A stretch of DNA of 34,622 nucleotides from Streptomyces roseus (GCF_001044425.1 NZ_LFML01000053.1:111338-145959), one strand, 5' to 3'; counted from the stretch's first letter, positions 1 to 10,634 are shown. Made by a program: numbers and translations. The notes: generated by a model not told the origin, from the sequence alone.

Positions 1-1
1 C

Positions 2-88
2 CACGAGGCCAAGGCCGTCGCCGAGCGCATGGAGCGCGCCGTACACACCCTCGCCGCGCCGCCCGCCCCCGCCGGAAACCCGCGGTGA
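2..88 (+). CDS. C-terminal end of an upstream protein (partial)
   Basis: The frame is open from the window edge to a TGA at 86-88 and encodes about 28 residues ending HTLAAPPAPAGNPR. The visible part is an acidic/basic helix-like stretch (HEAKAVAERMERAVHTL) followed by an Ala/Pro tail. Its stop overlaps the GTG of the next gene in a GTGA arrangement, so the two are probably translated together. Too little is present to name it. Because the next gene is mycosin-like, a type VII secretion-associated protein is possible, but that is inference only. Confidence 0.6.
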   Translation, partial: HEAKAVAERMERAVHTLAAPPAPAGNPR

Positions 89-1377
89 CCGCCTTCCGTA
101 CCGCGGCGCCCGCAGCCGGTGCCGACGCCGGCCGCGCCCGGCCCGCCGGGTACGCCGCGCGCCGCGCCCGCCCCGCCCCGAAGGCCCGCGCCAGGGCCGC
201 CGCCGGCCTCGTGCTCGGGGCCCTGTTCCTCGGCGTCGGCGCCGGGCCCGCCGCCGCCGACACCATCCGCGACCGGCAGTGGGGGCTCACCGCGCTGCGG
301 GCCGAGGAGGCCTGGGGGACCACCCGGGGCGCCGGGGTCACCGTCGCCGTACTCGACACCGGGGTCGACGCCACCCACCCCGACCTCGAAGGGCAGGTCC
401 TCGAAGGGGCCGACCTCATCGGCATGGGCGCCGGGCACGGCGACCGCGCCTGGGCCCGGCACGGCACGGCCATGGCCGGGATCATCGCCGGGCACGGCCA
501 CGGCGGCAACCGCGGCCAAGGCGTCCTCGGCATCGCCCCCCAGGCCAGGATCCTCCCCGTCCGGGTGATCCTCGATGAGGGCGACCCCGGCCGGGCCCAG
601 GCCCGCGAGAGCAAGGGCGGCGCGCTCGCCGAGGGCATCCGCTGGGCCACCGACCACGGCGCGGACGTGATCAACCTCTCCCTGGGCGACGACAGCGACT
701 CCGCCCACCACGAAGCCGCCGAGGACGAGGCAGTCCAGTACGCCCTCGCCCAGGGCGTGGCCGTCGTCGCCTCGGCCGGCAACGGCGGGCGCGAGGGCGA
801 CCACGCCTCCTACCCGGCCGCCTACCCCGGCGTCATCGCCGTCACCGCCGTCGACCGCGGCGGCAGGAAGGCCCCCTTCTCCACCAGCAACTGGTACGCC
901 ACCGTCAGCGCCCCCGGCGTCGACGTCGTCATCGCCGACCCCGACCGCTCCTACTACGAGGGGTGGGGCACCAGCGCCGCCTCCGCCTACGTCTCCGGCG
1001 CCGTCGCCCTCGTCAAGGCCGCCCACCCGGACCTCTCCCCGGCGCAGATCAAGAGGCTGCTGGAGGAGACCGCCTCCGACGCCCCGCCCGGCGGGCGCGA
1101 CGACTCCCGCGGCCACGGCCTCGTGGACCCCGTCGCCGCACTCCAGGCCGCCGACGCCCTGCGCGCCGAGCCGCCCGTGCCCGTGCCCGTCGCCGCCGGG
1201 CAGCCGTACTTCGGCCCCGGCCCCGAGCCGGCACGGGCCGCCGGCCGCGGCGCGCGCCTCGGGATCCCGGTGGCCGCGGCCACCGGGCTGGCGCTGCTCG
1301 CCCTGGCCGCCGTACTGGCCCGGCGTCCCCGGGGCGCCCGGCGGGAGGGGGACCGGGACCGGGATAGGGTCGGGTAA
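85..1377 (+). CDS. S8 family serine peptidase, mycosin-like
   Basis: Secreted subtilisin-type protease of 430 residues. The catalytic triad is visible: Asp91 in AVLDTGVD, His126 in RHGTAMAG, Ser297 in GTSAASAYVSG, with the oxyanion Asn233 in ASAGN. The N terminus is a long basic, Ala-rich region, then a hydrophobic core (about residues 39-55) and a likely cleavage site near AAA-DT (58/59). A second hydrophobic segment at about 393-412 followed by an Arg-rich tail should anchor the enzyme, giving the mycosin architecture: signal peptide, protease, C-terminal membrane helix. The GTG start overlaps the upstream stop and has only a weak ribosome-binding site, which fits translational coupling. 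Mycosins act with type VII secretion systems, but no ESX core gene lies in this window, so that link is inferred from architecture. The serine motif has Ala where many subtilases have Met (GTSMA). Confidence 0.9.
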   Translation: MTAFRTAAPAAGADAGRARPAGYAARRARPAPKARARAAAGLVLGALFLGVGAGPAAADTIRDRQWGLTALRAEEAWGTTRGAGVTVAVLDTGVDATHPDLEGQVLEGADLIGMGAGHGDRAWARHGTAMAGIIAGHGHGGNRGQGVLGIAPQARILPVRVILDEGDPGRAQARESKGGALAEGIRWATDHGADVINLSLGDDSDSAHHEAAEDEAVQYALAQGVAVVASAGNGGREGDHASYPAAYPGVIAVTAVDRGGRKAPFSTSNWYATVSAPGVDVVIADPDRSYYEGWGTSAASAYVSGAVALVKAAHPDLSPAQIKRLLEETASDAPPGGRDDSRGHGLVDPVAALQAADALRAEPPVPVPVAAGQPYFGPGPEPARAAGRGARLGIPVAAATGLALLALAAVLARRPRGARREGDRDRDRVG

Positions 1378-1379
1378 CT

Positions 1380-2129
1380 GTGGCGAACAAAAACATCCCC
1401 GACCCCGGGTTCTCCGAAGACGACGGCTCCGCCGACCCCCGGCTGAGCGCGGCCCTGGCGGCCTGGTCCCAGGACCGGTCGAAGGAGCCGGAGCTGCTGG
1501 CCGCCCTCAAGGACGCCCGCCTGCTGGTCCCGGTCGTCGCCGTGCTCGGCGAGGTCGAGACCGACCCGCAGACCGGCCTGAAGCGCGAGAAGACCAGCGA
1601 CATGGCCGTGCCGACCCTGCGGGCGGGGGACCGGCGGGCCCTGCCCGCCTTCACCTCCATCGCCGCGCTGGCCCTCTGGGACCCGGCCGCCCGCCCGGTC
1701 GCCGTACCCCTGCACCAGGCCCTGGCCGCCGCCGCGCACGAGAAGGCCGACACGGTGGTCCTGGACCTGGCCGGCCCCGTCACCTACCAGCTGACCGGTC
1801 CCGCGCTGCTCGCGCTCGCCGAGGGCCGCACCGACGCCGGCCCGCTGGCGGATCCCGCGGTGCGCGAAGCCGTACGGGCCGCCGTGTCCGCCGAGCCCGC
1901 CGTGCTCCGCGCCCACCTCGGCCCGGGCGGGGCGGACGCCGACGGAACCCTCGCGATCGTTCTGGCCGCAGAGGCGCAGGGGGCCCTGGCCGCCACCGCG
2001 GCCCGCCGCGTCGCCGAGGCGCTGGCGGCCGACGAGACCCTGCGGGCCCGCCTCGTACGGGGACTCGACCTCGCGCTGCTTCCGCAGGGGGCCCCGGCCC
2101 CGGCCGGGGAGCCGCTCTTCACCCGCTGA
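1380..2129 (+). CDS. SseB family protein
   Basis: A 249-residue soluble protein with no signal peptide or membrane segment. Residues about 22-125 resemble the SseB N-terminal domain: an amphipathic start, a hydrophobic LLVPVVAVLGEV strand, then the typical MAVPTL.AGDRRALPAFTSIAALALWDP segment. The C-terminal half is Ala-rich and helical and may correspond to the SseB C-terminal domain. SseB was named for a secretion-related protein in enteric bacteria, but the biochemical role in actinomycetes is unknown. The GTG start lies two bases after the peptidase stop, so the two are probably co-transcribed. A TAGGGT hexamer at 1365-1370 could supply an extra promoter. A strong hairpin follows the stop. 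Confidence 0.75.
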   Translation: MANKNIPDPGFSEDDGSADPRLSAALAAWSQDRSKEPELLAALKDARLLVPVVAVLGEVETDPQTGLKREKTSDMAVPTLRAGDRRALPAFTSIAALALWDPAARPVAVPLHQALAAAAHEKADTVVLDLAGPVTYQLTGPALLALAEGRTDAGPLADPAVREAVRAAVSAEPAVLRAHLGPGGADADGTLAIVLAAEAQGALAATAARRVAEALAADETLRARLVRGLDLALLPQGAPAPAGEPLFTR

Positions 2130-2137
2130 GCCCCGGG

Positions 2138-2182
2138 ACACGGGAAGGGCCGGGGCGGCGTCGCCCCGGCCCTTCCCCGTGT
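2138..2182. terminator. Bidirectional hairpin between convergent genes
   Basis: A nearly perfect inverted repeat of about 20 bp (arms 2138-2157 and 2162-2182, one bulged C) fills the space between the SseB-family gene and the convergent DUF1844 gene. There is no U-tract, as is usual for G+C-rich actinomycete terminators, so it probably ends transcription from both sides. Confidence 0.8.
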
Positions 2183-2194
2183 TCCGCGTACGGC

Positions 2195-2581
2195 TCAGCC
2201 GAAGACCGGGCCCGTGAACTTCTCGCCCGGACCCTGGCCCGGCTCGTCCGGGACGACCGAGGCCTCGCGGAAGGCGAGCTGGAGCGACTTCAGGCCGTCG
2301 CGCAGCGGGGCCGCGTGGAAGGAGCTGATCTCGGTGGCGCTCGCCGTGACCAGGCCGGCCAGGGCCGTGATCAGCTTGCGGGCCTCGTCGAGGTCCTTGT
2401 GCTCCGAGTCCGGCTTGTCCAGGCCCAGGTTGACCGCCGCGGCGCTCAGCAGGTGCACGGCCACCGTGGTGATCACCTCGACGGCGGGCACGTCCGCGAT
2501 GTCGCGGGTCATGGCGTCGTAGTCGGGGGCGTCCGGCGTGCTGCCGGCCTCGGTGGCGGGGGTGGGGGTCGCGTCAGTCAT
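2195..2581 (-). CDS. DUF1844 domain-containing protein
   Basis: A 128-residue cytoplasmic protein. The core from about residue 24 to 110 (YDAMTRDIADVPAVEVI, HLLSAAAVNLGL, LDEARKLITALAGLV, PLRDGLKSLQLAFREAS) matches the all-helical DUF1844 family, which in actinobacteria is typically encoded divergently from infC, as here. The first 20 residues are a Thr/Pro/Ala-rich tail and the last 15 are Gly/Pro-rich. No biochemical function is known to me. The ATG has no proper Shine-Dalgarno spacing, but TATCGT (2589-2594, minus strand) lies exactly 7 bases upstream, which suggests a leaderless transcript. Confidence 0.85.
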   Translation of the reverse strand: MTDATPTPATEAGSTPDAPDYDAMTRDIADVPAVEVITTVAVHLLSAAAVNLGLDKPDSEHKDLDEARKLITALAGLVTASATEISSFHAAPLRDGLKSLQLAFREASVVPDEPGQGPGEKFTGPVFG

Positions 2582-2994
2582 GCCTCACACGATAAGCCGG
2601 GCCGCGCGGGCCGCTGACCGGGCCCTGTCGCGACCGCGCCCAGCCGGCGGCCGGCGGCGTCCGGGGGAGCGGACCCGGCGCGGAATGCTATATTGGACTG
2701 ACGACCGGCCGGAGACGCATGTCCCCGGCCCACAAGTGGAGGCTCCGCTCTCCCACCCGACCACCCTCCGGGGCGGCGGGTCACCGGTCAGGTGGCATCC
2801 ATCGTTCCGTACGGACGATGGAAAGCTGCCCGAGTCTGCGCCCCGCGATCGCATGCGGCGGTGCTCCGGTTGTATTGGAGCCCCTGCCTGTGCCTCGGCG
2901 GGGCATTTTTGATGTTCCGCCGCGGTTGGTCTGACGACATCAGACGTCAGCGGCTGTCTGCCAGGCAGCCGTGTGGTGCTACCGAGGAGGATCC
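2582..2994 (+). promoter_or_regulatory. Structured 5' leader of the infC-rpmI-rplT operon
   Basis: There is no convincing gene in these 413 bases between the DUF1844 start and infC. TATATT at 2689-2694 is the best -10 candidate for infC, with no clear -35, giving a leader of about 290 bases. The leader contains a 9-bp hairpin (2799-2821, loop CGTAC), a terminator-like hairpin with a T-run (2880-2910), a CTGACG/CGTCAG repeat (2931-2936 and 2945-2950), and a 7-bp hairpin (2952-2958/2964-2970) ending 13 bases before the infC Shine-Dalgarno sequence. This much structure before an IF3/L35/L20 operon suggests control by attenuation or by a ribosomal protein. That reading is inferred. Confidence 0.6.
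2880..2910 (+). terminator. Attenuator-like hairpin with U-tract upstream of infC
   Basis: The left arm GCCCC-t-GCC (2880-2888) pairs with GGCGGGGC (2897-2904) to give an 8-bp all-G+C stem with one bulged U and an 8-base loop, followed at once by ATTTTT (2905-2910). A U-tract is rare in this genome and makes this the most canonical intrinsic terminator in the window, yet it sits 85 bases before infC and not after a gene. GCTCC at 2863-2867 can pair with GGAGC at 2877-2881, taking the base of the left arm, so a competing antiterminator is possible. Confidence 0.6.
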
Positions 2995-3696
2995 ATCAGC
3001 ACCGAGCCCCGCATCAACGACCGGATTCGCGTTCCCGAGGTACGACTCGTCGGTCCCAGCGGTGAGCAGGTCGGCATCGTGCCGCTTGCCAAGGCCCTTG
3101 AGCTGGCGCAGGAGTACGACCTCGACCTGGTCGAGGTCGCGGCGTCCGCACGCCCGCCGGTCTGCAAGCTCATGGACTACGGCAAGTTCAAGTACGAGTC
3201 GGCCATGAAGGCCCGTGAGGCGCGCAAGAACCAGGCGCACACGGTCATCAAGGAAATGAAGCTCCGGCCGAAGATCGACCCGCACGACTATGACACCAAG
3301 AAGGGTCACGTCGTTCGGTTCCTCAAGCAGGGCGACAAGGTCAAGATCACGATCATGTTCCGTGGTCGCGAGCAGTCCCGGCCGGAACTCGGCTACCGAC
3401 TGCTGCAGCGTCTGGCTTCGGACGTCGAGGACCTCGGGTTCATCGAGTCGAACCCGAAGCAGGACGGCCGCAACATGATCATGGTCCTCGGTCCGCACAA
3501 GAAGAAGACCGAGGCGATGGCCGAAGCCCGCGAGGCGCAGGCCGCCCGCAAGGCCGAGCGCCAGGGTGTCGCCGCCGACGAGGCTCCTTCCGAGGAAGCC
3601 CCCGTCGAGGAGGGCACCGAGGTCGTCTCCGCCGAGGCCGAGGCTGACGCCGAGGCGCCCGAGGCCGCCTCCCCCGAGGCACCGGCCGAAGCCTGA
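2995..3696 (+). CDS. infC: Translation initiation factor IF-3, probable ATC start
   Basis: IF-3 binds the 30S subunit, blocks premature 50S joining and checks the start codon and initiator tRNA. This 233-residue protein shows the N domain ([19 protein letters not shown] through [13 protein letters not shown]), the linker, and the C domain ([33 protein letters not shown]), then an Ala/Glu-rich acidic tail of about 45 residues, as usual in streptomycetes. The family N terminus (STEPRINDR) is preceded in frame by ATC at 2995, four bases after a strong GAGGAGG (2984-2990). The only in-frame standard start, GTG at 2971, lies upstream of that Shine-Dalgarno sequence and would translate through it. 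AUC initiation fits the known autoregulation of E. coli infC, which uses AUU. First gene of infC-rpmI-rplT. Confidence 0.93.
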   Translation: MSTEPRINDRIRVPEVRLVGPSGEQVGIVPLAKALELAQEYDLDLVEVAASARPPVCKLMDYGKFKYESAMKAREARKNQAHTVIKEMKLRPKIDPHDYDTKKGHVVRFLKQGDKVKITIMFRGREQSRPELGYRLLQRLASDVEDLGFIESNPKQDGRNMIMVLGPHKKKTEAMAEAREAQAARKAERQGVAADEAPSEEAPVEEGTEVVSAEAEADAEAPEAASPEAPAEA

Positions 3697-3742
3697 TTCC
3701 GAGGCAGCCTGTCTCGGATCACCGACACAACATGACGCTCCC

Positions 3743-3779
3743 TGGCGCCGGTCCCCCACCGGACCGGCGGGGGGCGCCA
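3743..3779 (+). other. Intercistronic hairpin between infC and rpmI
   Basis: TGGCGCC (3743-3749) pairs perfectly with GGCGCCA (3773-3779), and the C-run at 3753-3756 can pair with the G-run at 3769-3772 inside it. It lies in the 105-base infC-rpmI gap just before the rpmI ribosome-binding site and has no U-tract. It may mark partial termination, RNA processing or a translational control element. Confidence 0.45.
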
Positions 3780-3801
3780 CCGACGAGGAGATAACGGCGC
3801 T

Positions 3802-3996
3802 ATGCCGAAGAACAAGACGCACAGCGGTACCAAGAAGCGCTTCAAGATCACCGGCTCCGGCAAGGTGCTCCGTGAGCGCGCCGGCAAGCGCCACCTGCTC
3901 GAGCACAAGTCGTCCCGTGTCACCCGCCGCCTGACCGGCACCGCGGAGATGGCCCCCGGCGACGCCGCGAAGATCAAGAAGCTTCTCGGCAAGTGA
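3802..3996 (+). CDS. rpmI: 50S ribosomal protein L35
   Basis: A 64-residue basic protein of standard L35 length that begins [28 protein letters not shown] and contains the family's [14 protein letters not shown] segment. It is a component of the large ribosomal subunit. The ATG follows a GAGGAG ribosome-binding site (about 3785-3790). It lies between infC and rplT in the universally conserved order. A 105-base gap with a hairpin precedes it and a 104-base gap with two hairpins follows, so expression of the three genes may be tuned separately within one transcript. Confidence 0.98.
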   Translation: MPKNKTHSGTKKRFKITGSGKVLRERAGKRHLLEHKSSRVTRRLTGTAEMAPGDAAKIKKLLGK

Positions 3997-4001
3997 CGTC
4001 C

Positions 4002-4081
4002 TCCGCTCCCGCGCAGGGAGCGGATGAGCGTCGAGACCGGGACCCCATCGAATTCGGGCCGTGTGAAGACACCCACGGCCC
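4002..4081 (+). other. Two intercistronic hairpins between rpmI and rplT
   Basis: A 9-bp stem (4002-4010/4016-4024, loop GCGCA) starts six bases after the rpmI stop. An 8-bp stem GGGCCGTG/CACGGCCC (4056-4063/4074-4081) ends eight bases before the AAGGAG of rplT (4089-4094). Neither has a U-tract. The second is well placed to be an operator for L20, which is known to repress its own operon in other bacteria. That role here is a guess. Confidence 0.45.
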
Positions 4082-4100
4082 CGCTACAAGGAGTTAAAAA

Positions 4101-4493
4101 GTGGCACGCGTCAAGCGGGCAGTAAACGCCCACAAGAAGCGCCGGGCGATCCTCGAGGCGGCCTCCGGCTACCGCGGTCAGCGTTCGCGCCTGTACCGCA
4201 AGGCCAAGGAGCAGGTCACCCACTCGCTGGTCTACAACTTCAACGACCGCAAGAAGCGCAAGGGCGACTTCCGTCAGCTGTGGATCCAGCGCATCAACGC
4301 CGCTGCCCGCCAGAACGGCATGACGTACAACCGCCTCATCCAGGGTCTGAAGGCCGCCAACATCGAGGTGGACCGCAAGATCCTCGCGGAGCTGGCTGTC
4401 AACGACGCCAACGCTTTCGCCGCGCTCGTCGAGGTTGCGCAGAAGGCGCTTCCGGCCGACGTGAACGCCCCGAAGGCCGCTGCCGCCGCCTAA
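4101..4493 (+). CDS. rplT: 50S ribosomal protein L20
   Basis: A 130-residue basic protein beginning [19 protein letters not shown], with the long N-terminal helix ([20 protein letters not shown]) and globular domain ([32 protein letters not shown]) of L20. L20 binds 23S rRNA early in 50S assembly and in several bacteria also acts as the translational repressor of the infC-rpmI-rplT operon. The last ten or so residues are an Ala-rich extension. The GTG start is supported by AAGGAG at 4089-4094. Last gene of the operon, followed by a strong terminator. Confidence 0.98.
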   Translation: MARVKRAVNAHKKRRAILEAASGYRGQRSRLYRKAKEQVTHSLVYNFNDRKKRKGDFRQLWIQRINAAARQNGMTYNRLIQGLKAANIEVDRKILAELAVNDANAFAALVEVAQKALPADVNAPKAAAAA

Positions 4494-4526
4494 GCAGCGC
4501 GCAGCAAGCCCTTCACAGGCTTCAGC

Positions 4527-4559
4527 CCGGACCCGCAGGCCCCGTGCCTGCGGGTCCGG
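4527..4559 (+). terminator. Terminator of the infC operon
   Basis: A perfect 14-bp inverted repeat (arms 4527-4540 and 4546-4559, loop CCCGT) lies 33 bases after the rplT stop. There is no U-run, but the stem is very stable. It separates the ribosomal-protein operon from the methyltransferase gene. Confidence 0.88.
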
Positions 4560-4619
4560 TGCGTTGTGGCCGATCCACCTGTTTCGACCCGCAGTACGTA
4601 CGGAAGCGAGCCGACCGCC

Positions 4620-5486
<867 letters not shown>

Positions 5487-5541
5487 TAATGTGGCGGCCC
5501 GGGGGCCCACTGCGCTACTCGGAGATGTGGGGTACGGGGAC

Positions 5542-6789
5542 ATGACCGTCGGTACGAACAGCTCGCCAGGGGCCGCGACGGCGTCCGGGACGCCGTCCCT
5601 GGCGGCCGTGCCCCCGCAGGGCTCCGGCCGCGCCGCACAGGCCGCGCCGGAGGCGCACGAGCCCCGCGAGCCGCAGGACCCCCGCGAGCCCCGCGACGCG
5701 GCCGCGCTCACGGAGTTCGAGGACCTCGGCATCGACCCCGACGACCTCCCCGACGGTCTCGTCGTCGCGGACGCCGCCGGCCGCGTGATCTGCTTCAACT
5801 CCGCCGCCGCCCGGATCACCGCCCTGGTCCCCGGTGAGGCCCTCGGCGTTCGGATCGAGCGGGCGCTGCCGCTGGAGGACCTCGACGGCCGCCGCTGGTG
5901 GACGCTGACCGACCCGTACGGGGGCCTCGCCACCCGGCGCGGCCAGCCCGAGCGCAACCTGCTGCTGCCCGGCGGCCGCGAGGTGCTCGTCTCCGCCCGC
6001 TACGTACGCACCCACCCCACCGGCCCGCTGCGCCGCCTGGTCGTCACCCTGCGCGGCACGGAGGCGCGCCGGCGCACCGAGCGCAGCCACGCCGAGCTGA
6101 TCGCCACCGTCGCCCACGAGCTGCGCTCCCCGCTGACCTCCGTCAAGGGCTTCACCGCCACCCTGCTCGCCAAGTGGGAGCGGTTCACCGACGACCAGAA
6201 GCGGCTGATGCTGGAGACCGTCGACGCCGACGCCAATCGCGTCACCCGCCTCATCGCCGAGCTCCTCGACATCTCCCGCATCGACTCCGGCCGCCTGGAG
6301 GTGCGCCGCCAGCCGGTGGACATCGCGACCGCCGTGGGCCGCCACGTCCAGGCGCTCACCGCGAACGGCCAGGCGCCCGACCGGTTCCTCGTACGGGTCA
6401 GCTGCTCGCTCCCCGATCTGTGGGCCGATCCGGACAAGATCGACCAGATCCTCGGCAACCTCCTGGAAAATGCGGTGCGGCACGGCGAGGGAACGGTCAC
6501 CATCGACGTATCGCCGACCAGCCTGACGAACGCAGCGGGCAAGACCGAGAAGGGAACCGCCGTCACCGTGACCGATGAGGGCCCCGGTATCCCCGAGGAG
6601 TCGATGGGCCGCGTCTTCACCCGCTTCTGGCGGGGCAGCAAGCGCGGTGGCACCGGCCTGGGCCTGTACATCGTCAAGGGCATCGTCGAGGCCCACGGCG
6701 GCACCATCACGGTCGGCCGCGGCCCCGGAGGCGGCGCGGAGTTCCGATTTATCCTGCCCGTGGGCGCGCCGGCCTACCTCACGCAGTAG
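5542..6789 (+). CDS. Soluble PAS-domain sensor histidine kinase
   Basis: A 415-residue kinase (from ATG 5542). After a Pro/Arg-rich disordered region (to about residue 53), a PAS domain (about 63-175: LGIDPDDLPDGLVVADAAGRVICFNSAA in two stretches) precedes HisKA with phospho-acceptor His192 in HELRSPLTSVKG. The HATPase_c domain shows the N box NLLENAVRHG, G1 DEGPGIP, F box FTRFWRG and G2 GTGLGLYIVKGIVEAHGG. No membrane helix is visible, so it should sense an internal signal. No response regulator gene is adjacent, making it an orphan. It is closely spaced behind the methyltransferase gene (55 bases) and lies before pheS. A GTG at 5491 would add 17 residues and overlaps a TAGTAAT -10-like sequence (5484-5490), which argues for the downstream start. 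Confidence 0.92.
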   Translation: MTVGTNSSPGAATASGTPSLAAVPPQGSGRAAQAAPEAHEPREPQDPREPRDAAALTEFEDLGIDPDDLPDGLVVADAAGRVICFNSAAARITALVPGEALGVRIERALPLEDLDGRRWWTLTDPYGGLATRRGQPERNLLLPGGREVLVSARYVRTHPTGPLRRLVVTLRGTEARRRTERSHAELIATVAHELRSPLTSVKGFTATLLAKWERFTDDQKRLMLETVDADANRVTRLIAELLDISRIDSGRLEVRRQPVDIATAVGRHVQALTANGQAPDRFLVRVSCSLPDLWADPDKIDQILGNLLENAVRHGEGTVTIDVSPTSLTNAAGKTEKGTAVTVTDEGPGIPEESMGRVFTRFWRGSKRGGTGLGLYIVKGIVEAHGGTITVGRGPGGGAEFRFILPVGAPAYLTQ

Positions 6790-6847
6790 CCCTGCGGAGC
6801 GTCTCGCCAGGCGGCCCACGGGCTCCTCCACCCCCAGCGGCCTTTAG

Positions 6848-8067
<1,220 letters not shown>

Positions 8068-8068
<1 letters not shown>

Positions 8069-10596
8069 TGCGGGTCCCGCTTTCTTGGCTGCGGGAGTAC
8101 GTCGACCTGCCCGCGGGCGAAACCGGTCGTGACGTACAGGCCAAGCTCGTAGACGCCGGCCTCGAGGTCGAGAGGGTCGAGCAGCTCGGCGCCGGGCTCA
8201 AGGGCCCTCTGGTCGTCGGCCAGGTGCTGACCATCGAGGAGCTCGAGGGCTTCCGCAAGCCGATCCGTTTCTGCACGGTCGACGTCGGCCAGGCCAACGG
8301 CACCGGCGAGCCGCAGGAGATCGTCTGCGGCGCCCGGAACTTCTCCGTCGGCGACAAGGTCGTCGTGGTCCTGCCCGGCGCCGTCCTGCCCGGCGACTTC
8401 GCGATCGCCTCGCGCAAGACGTACGGCAAGACCTCCCACGGCATGATCTGCTCCGGCGAGGAGCTGGGCATGGGCGACGACGGCACGCACGGCATCATCG
8501 TGCTGCCGCCGGAGCACGAGGTCGGCACCGACGCGATCGAGCTGCTCCAGCTCGTCGACGAGGTCCTCGACATCGCCGTCACCCCGGACCGCGGCTACTG
8601 CCTGTCGATGCGCGGTGTGGCCCGTGAGACCGCCACCGCGTACGGCCTGCCGCTGCGCGACCCGGCGCTGCTCGACGTGCCCGCGCCGAACTCGTACGGC
8701 TACCTGGTCACGATCGACGACCCGGCCGGCTGCGACCGCTTCACCGCCCGTACGGTGACCGGCCTCGACCCCGAGGCGAAGTCCCCGATCTGGCTGACGC
8801 GGCGCCTGCAGAAGGCCGGCATGCGCCCGATCTCGCTCGCCGTCGACGTCACCAACTACGTGATGCTCGAACTCGGCCAGCCGCTGCACGCGTACGACCG
8901 CTCCCGCCTGGACGGCGCGATCGGCGTGCGCCGCGCCGAGCAGGGCGAGAAGTTCACCACCCTCGACGGGGTCAAGCGCACGCTCGACGCCGAGGACCTG
9001 GTGATCACCGACAACAGCGGGCCGATCGGTCTCGCCGGTGTCATGGGCGGTGCCAACACCGAGATCGCCGACTCCGTGACCGACCCCGAGACCGGTGCCG
9101 TCACCGGCACCACGGACGTCGTCATCGAGGCCGCGCACTTCGACGCGCTGACGATCTCGCGCAGCGCCCGCCGCCACAAGCTCGCCTCCGAGGCCTCCAA
9201 GCGCTTCGAGCGCGGCGTCGACCCGCAGGCGGCCTCCGCGGCCGCGCAGCGGACCGTCGACCTGCTCGTGCTGCTCGCCGGCGGCACCGCCGAGGCGGGC
9301 GTCACCGAGCTCACGGCACCGGGTGCCCCGCGCACCATCGCGATGCGCGCGGACCACCCGGACCGCGTCGCGGGCATGGACTACGGCCGCGAGACCGTCG
9401 TACGCCGCCTCCAGGAGGTCGGCTGCGACGTCTACGGCCAGGACGAGCTCGTCGTGACCGTCCCCTCGTGGCGGCCCGACCTCGCCGAGCCCAACGACCT
9501 CGCCGAAGAGGTCATCCGCCTGGAGGGCTACGGGAACCTCCCCTCCACCCTGCCGAAGCTGCCGTCCGGCCGCGGTCTGACCGCCCGGCAGCAGCTGCAC
9601 CGGCGGGTCGGCCGCGCGCTGGCCGGCGCGGGCTACGTCGAGGCGCTCAACTACCCGTTCGTCGGCGAGGGCGTCTTCGACCAGCTCCAGCTGCCCGCGC
9701 ACGACGCGGCCCGCCAGGTGGTCAAGCTCGTCAACCCGCTCTCCGACGAGGAGCCGGCGCTGCGCACCACGCTGCTGCCGGGTCTGCTGGGCGCGCTGCG
9801 CCGCAACGACAGCCGGGGCAGCCACGACCTCGCCCTCTTCGAGACGGGCTCGGTCTTCCGGGCCGGTCCGCGGCCGGGTGTCGCCGTACGACTGCCCGTC
9901 GACCGGCGTCCCACGGCTGAGGAGATCGCCACGCTGAACGCCGCCCTGCCGGCCCAGCCGCGGTACGCCGCGGTCGTGCTGGCCGGTGCGCGCGAGCAGG
10001 CCGGCTGGTGGGGCAAGGGCCGCCCGGCCGACTGGGCGGACGCGGTGCAGGCCGCGCGCTCGCTGGCCGCCGAGGCCGGGGCCGAGCTCCTCGTGCGCCA
10101 GGGCCAGTACGGGCCGTGGCACCCGGGCCGGTGCGCCGAGCTGCTCGTCACCCTGGACGGGGTGGAGACGGTCATCGGGCACGCCGGTGAGCTGCACCCG
10201 CGCGTCGTCAAGGCGATGGGCCTGCCGGCCCGCACCAGCGCCATGGAGCTCGACCTGGACCGCCTCGCGGCGGCCGGGGGCGGCGCCGTGGAGGCGCCCC
10301 GGATCTCCACCTTCCCGGTGGCGACCCAGGACGTCGCGCTGATCGTCGACGCGTCGGTCCCGGCGGCCGACGTCGAGACCGCGCTGCGCAAGGGCGCCGG
10401 TGAACTGCTGGAGTCCCTGCGGCTGTTCGACGTGTTCACCGGTGAGCAGGTCGGCGAGGGCAAGAAGTCCCTGGCGTACGCGCTGCGCTTCCGGGCGCCC
10501 GACCGCACCCTGACCGCGGAGGAGTCCACGGCCGCGCGCGACGCGGCGGTGGCGCTCGCGGGCGAGCGCACGGGCGCGGTGCTGCGCGGGGCGTGA
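8068..10596 (+). CDS. pheT: Phenylalanyl-tRNA synthetase beta subunit
   Basis: An 842-residue partner of PheS that binds tRNA and edits mischarged tyrosine. Domains in order: N-terminal [15 protein letters not shown] segment, EMAP-like tRNA-binding domain (about 40-155), B3/B4 editing domain (about 215-400, with [22 protein letters not shown] and [12 protein letters not shown]), B5 domain (about 420-500), catalytic-like core (about 520-720), and the C-terminal ferredoxin-fold anticodon-binding domain (about 748-841, [36 protein letters not shown]). The ATG lies in TGATG with the pheS stop, so translation is coupled. A strong hairpin follows. Confidence 0.98.
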
Positions 10597-10634
10597 GCGT
10601 GCAACTGCTCGGCCACTGAGGTGGATCGAGGCAC

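Noticed and set aside
4566..4619. N-terminal extension of the SpoU methyltransferase from GTG 4566
   Set aside because: The 18 residues have no family similarity and the codon lies directly after the rplT terminator.
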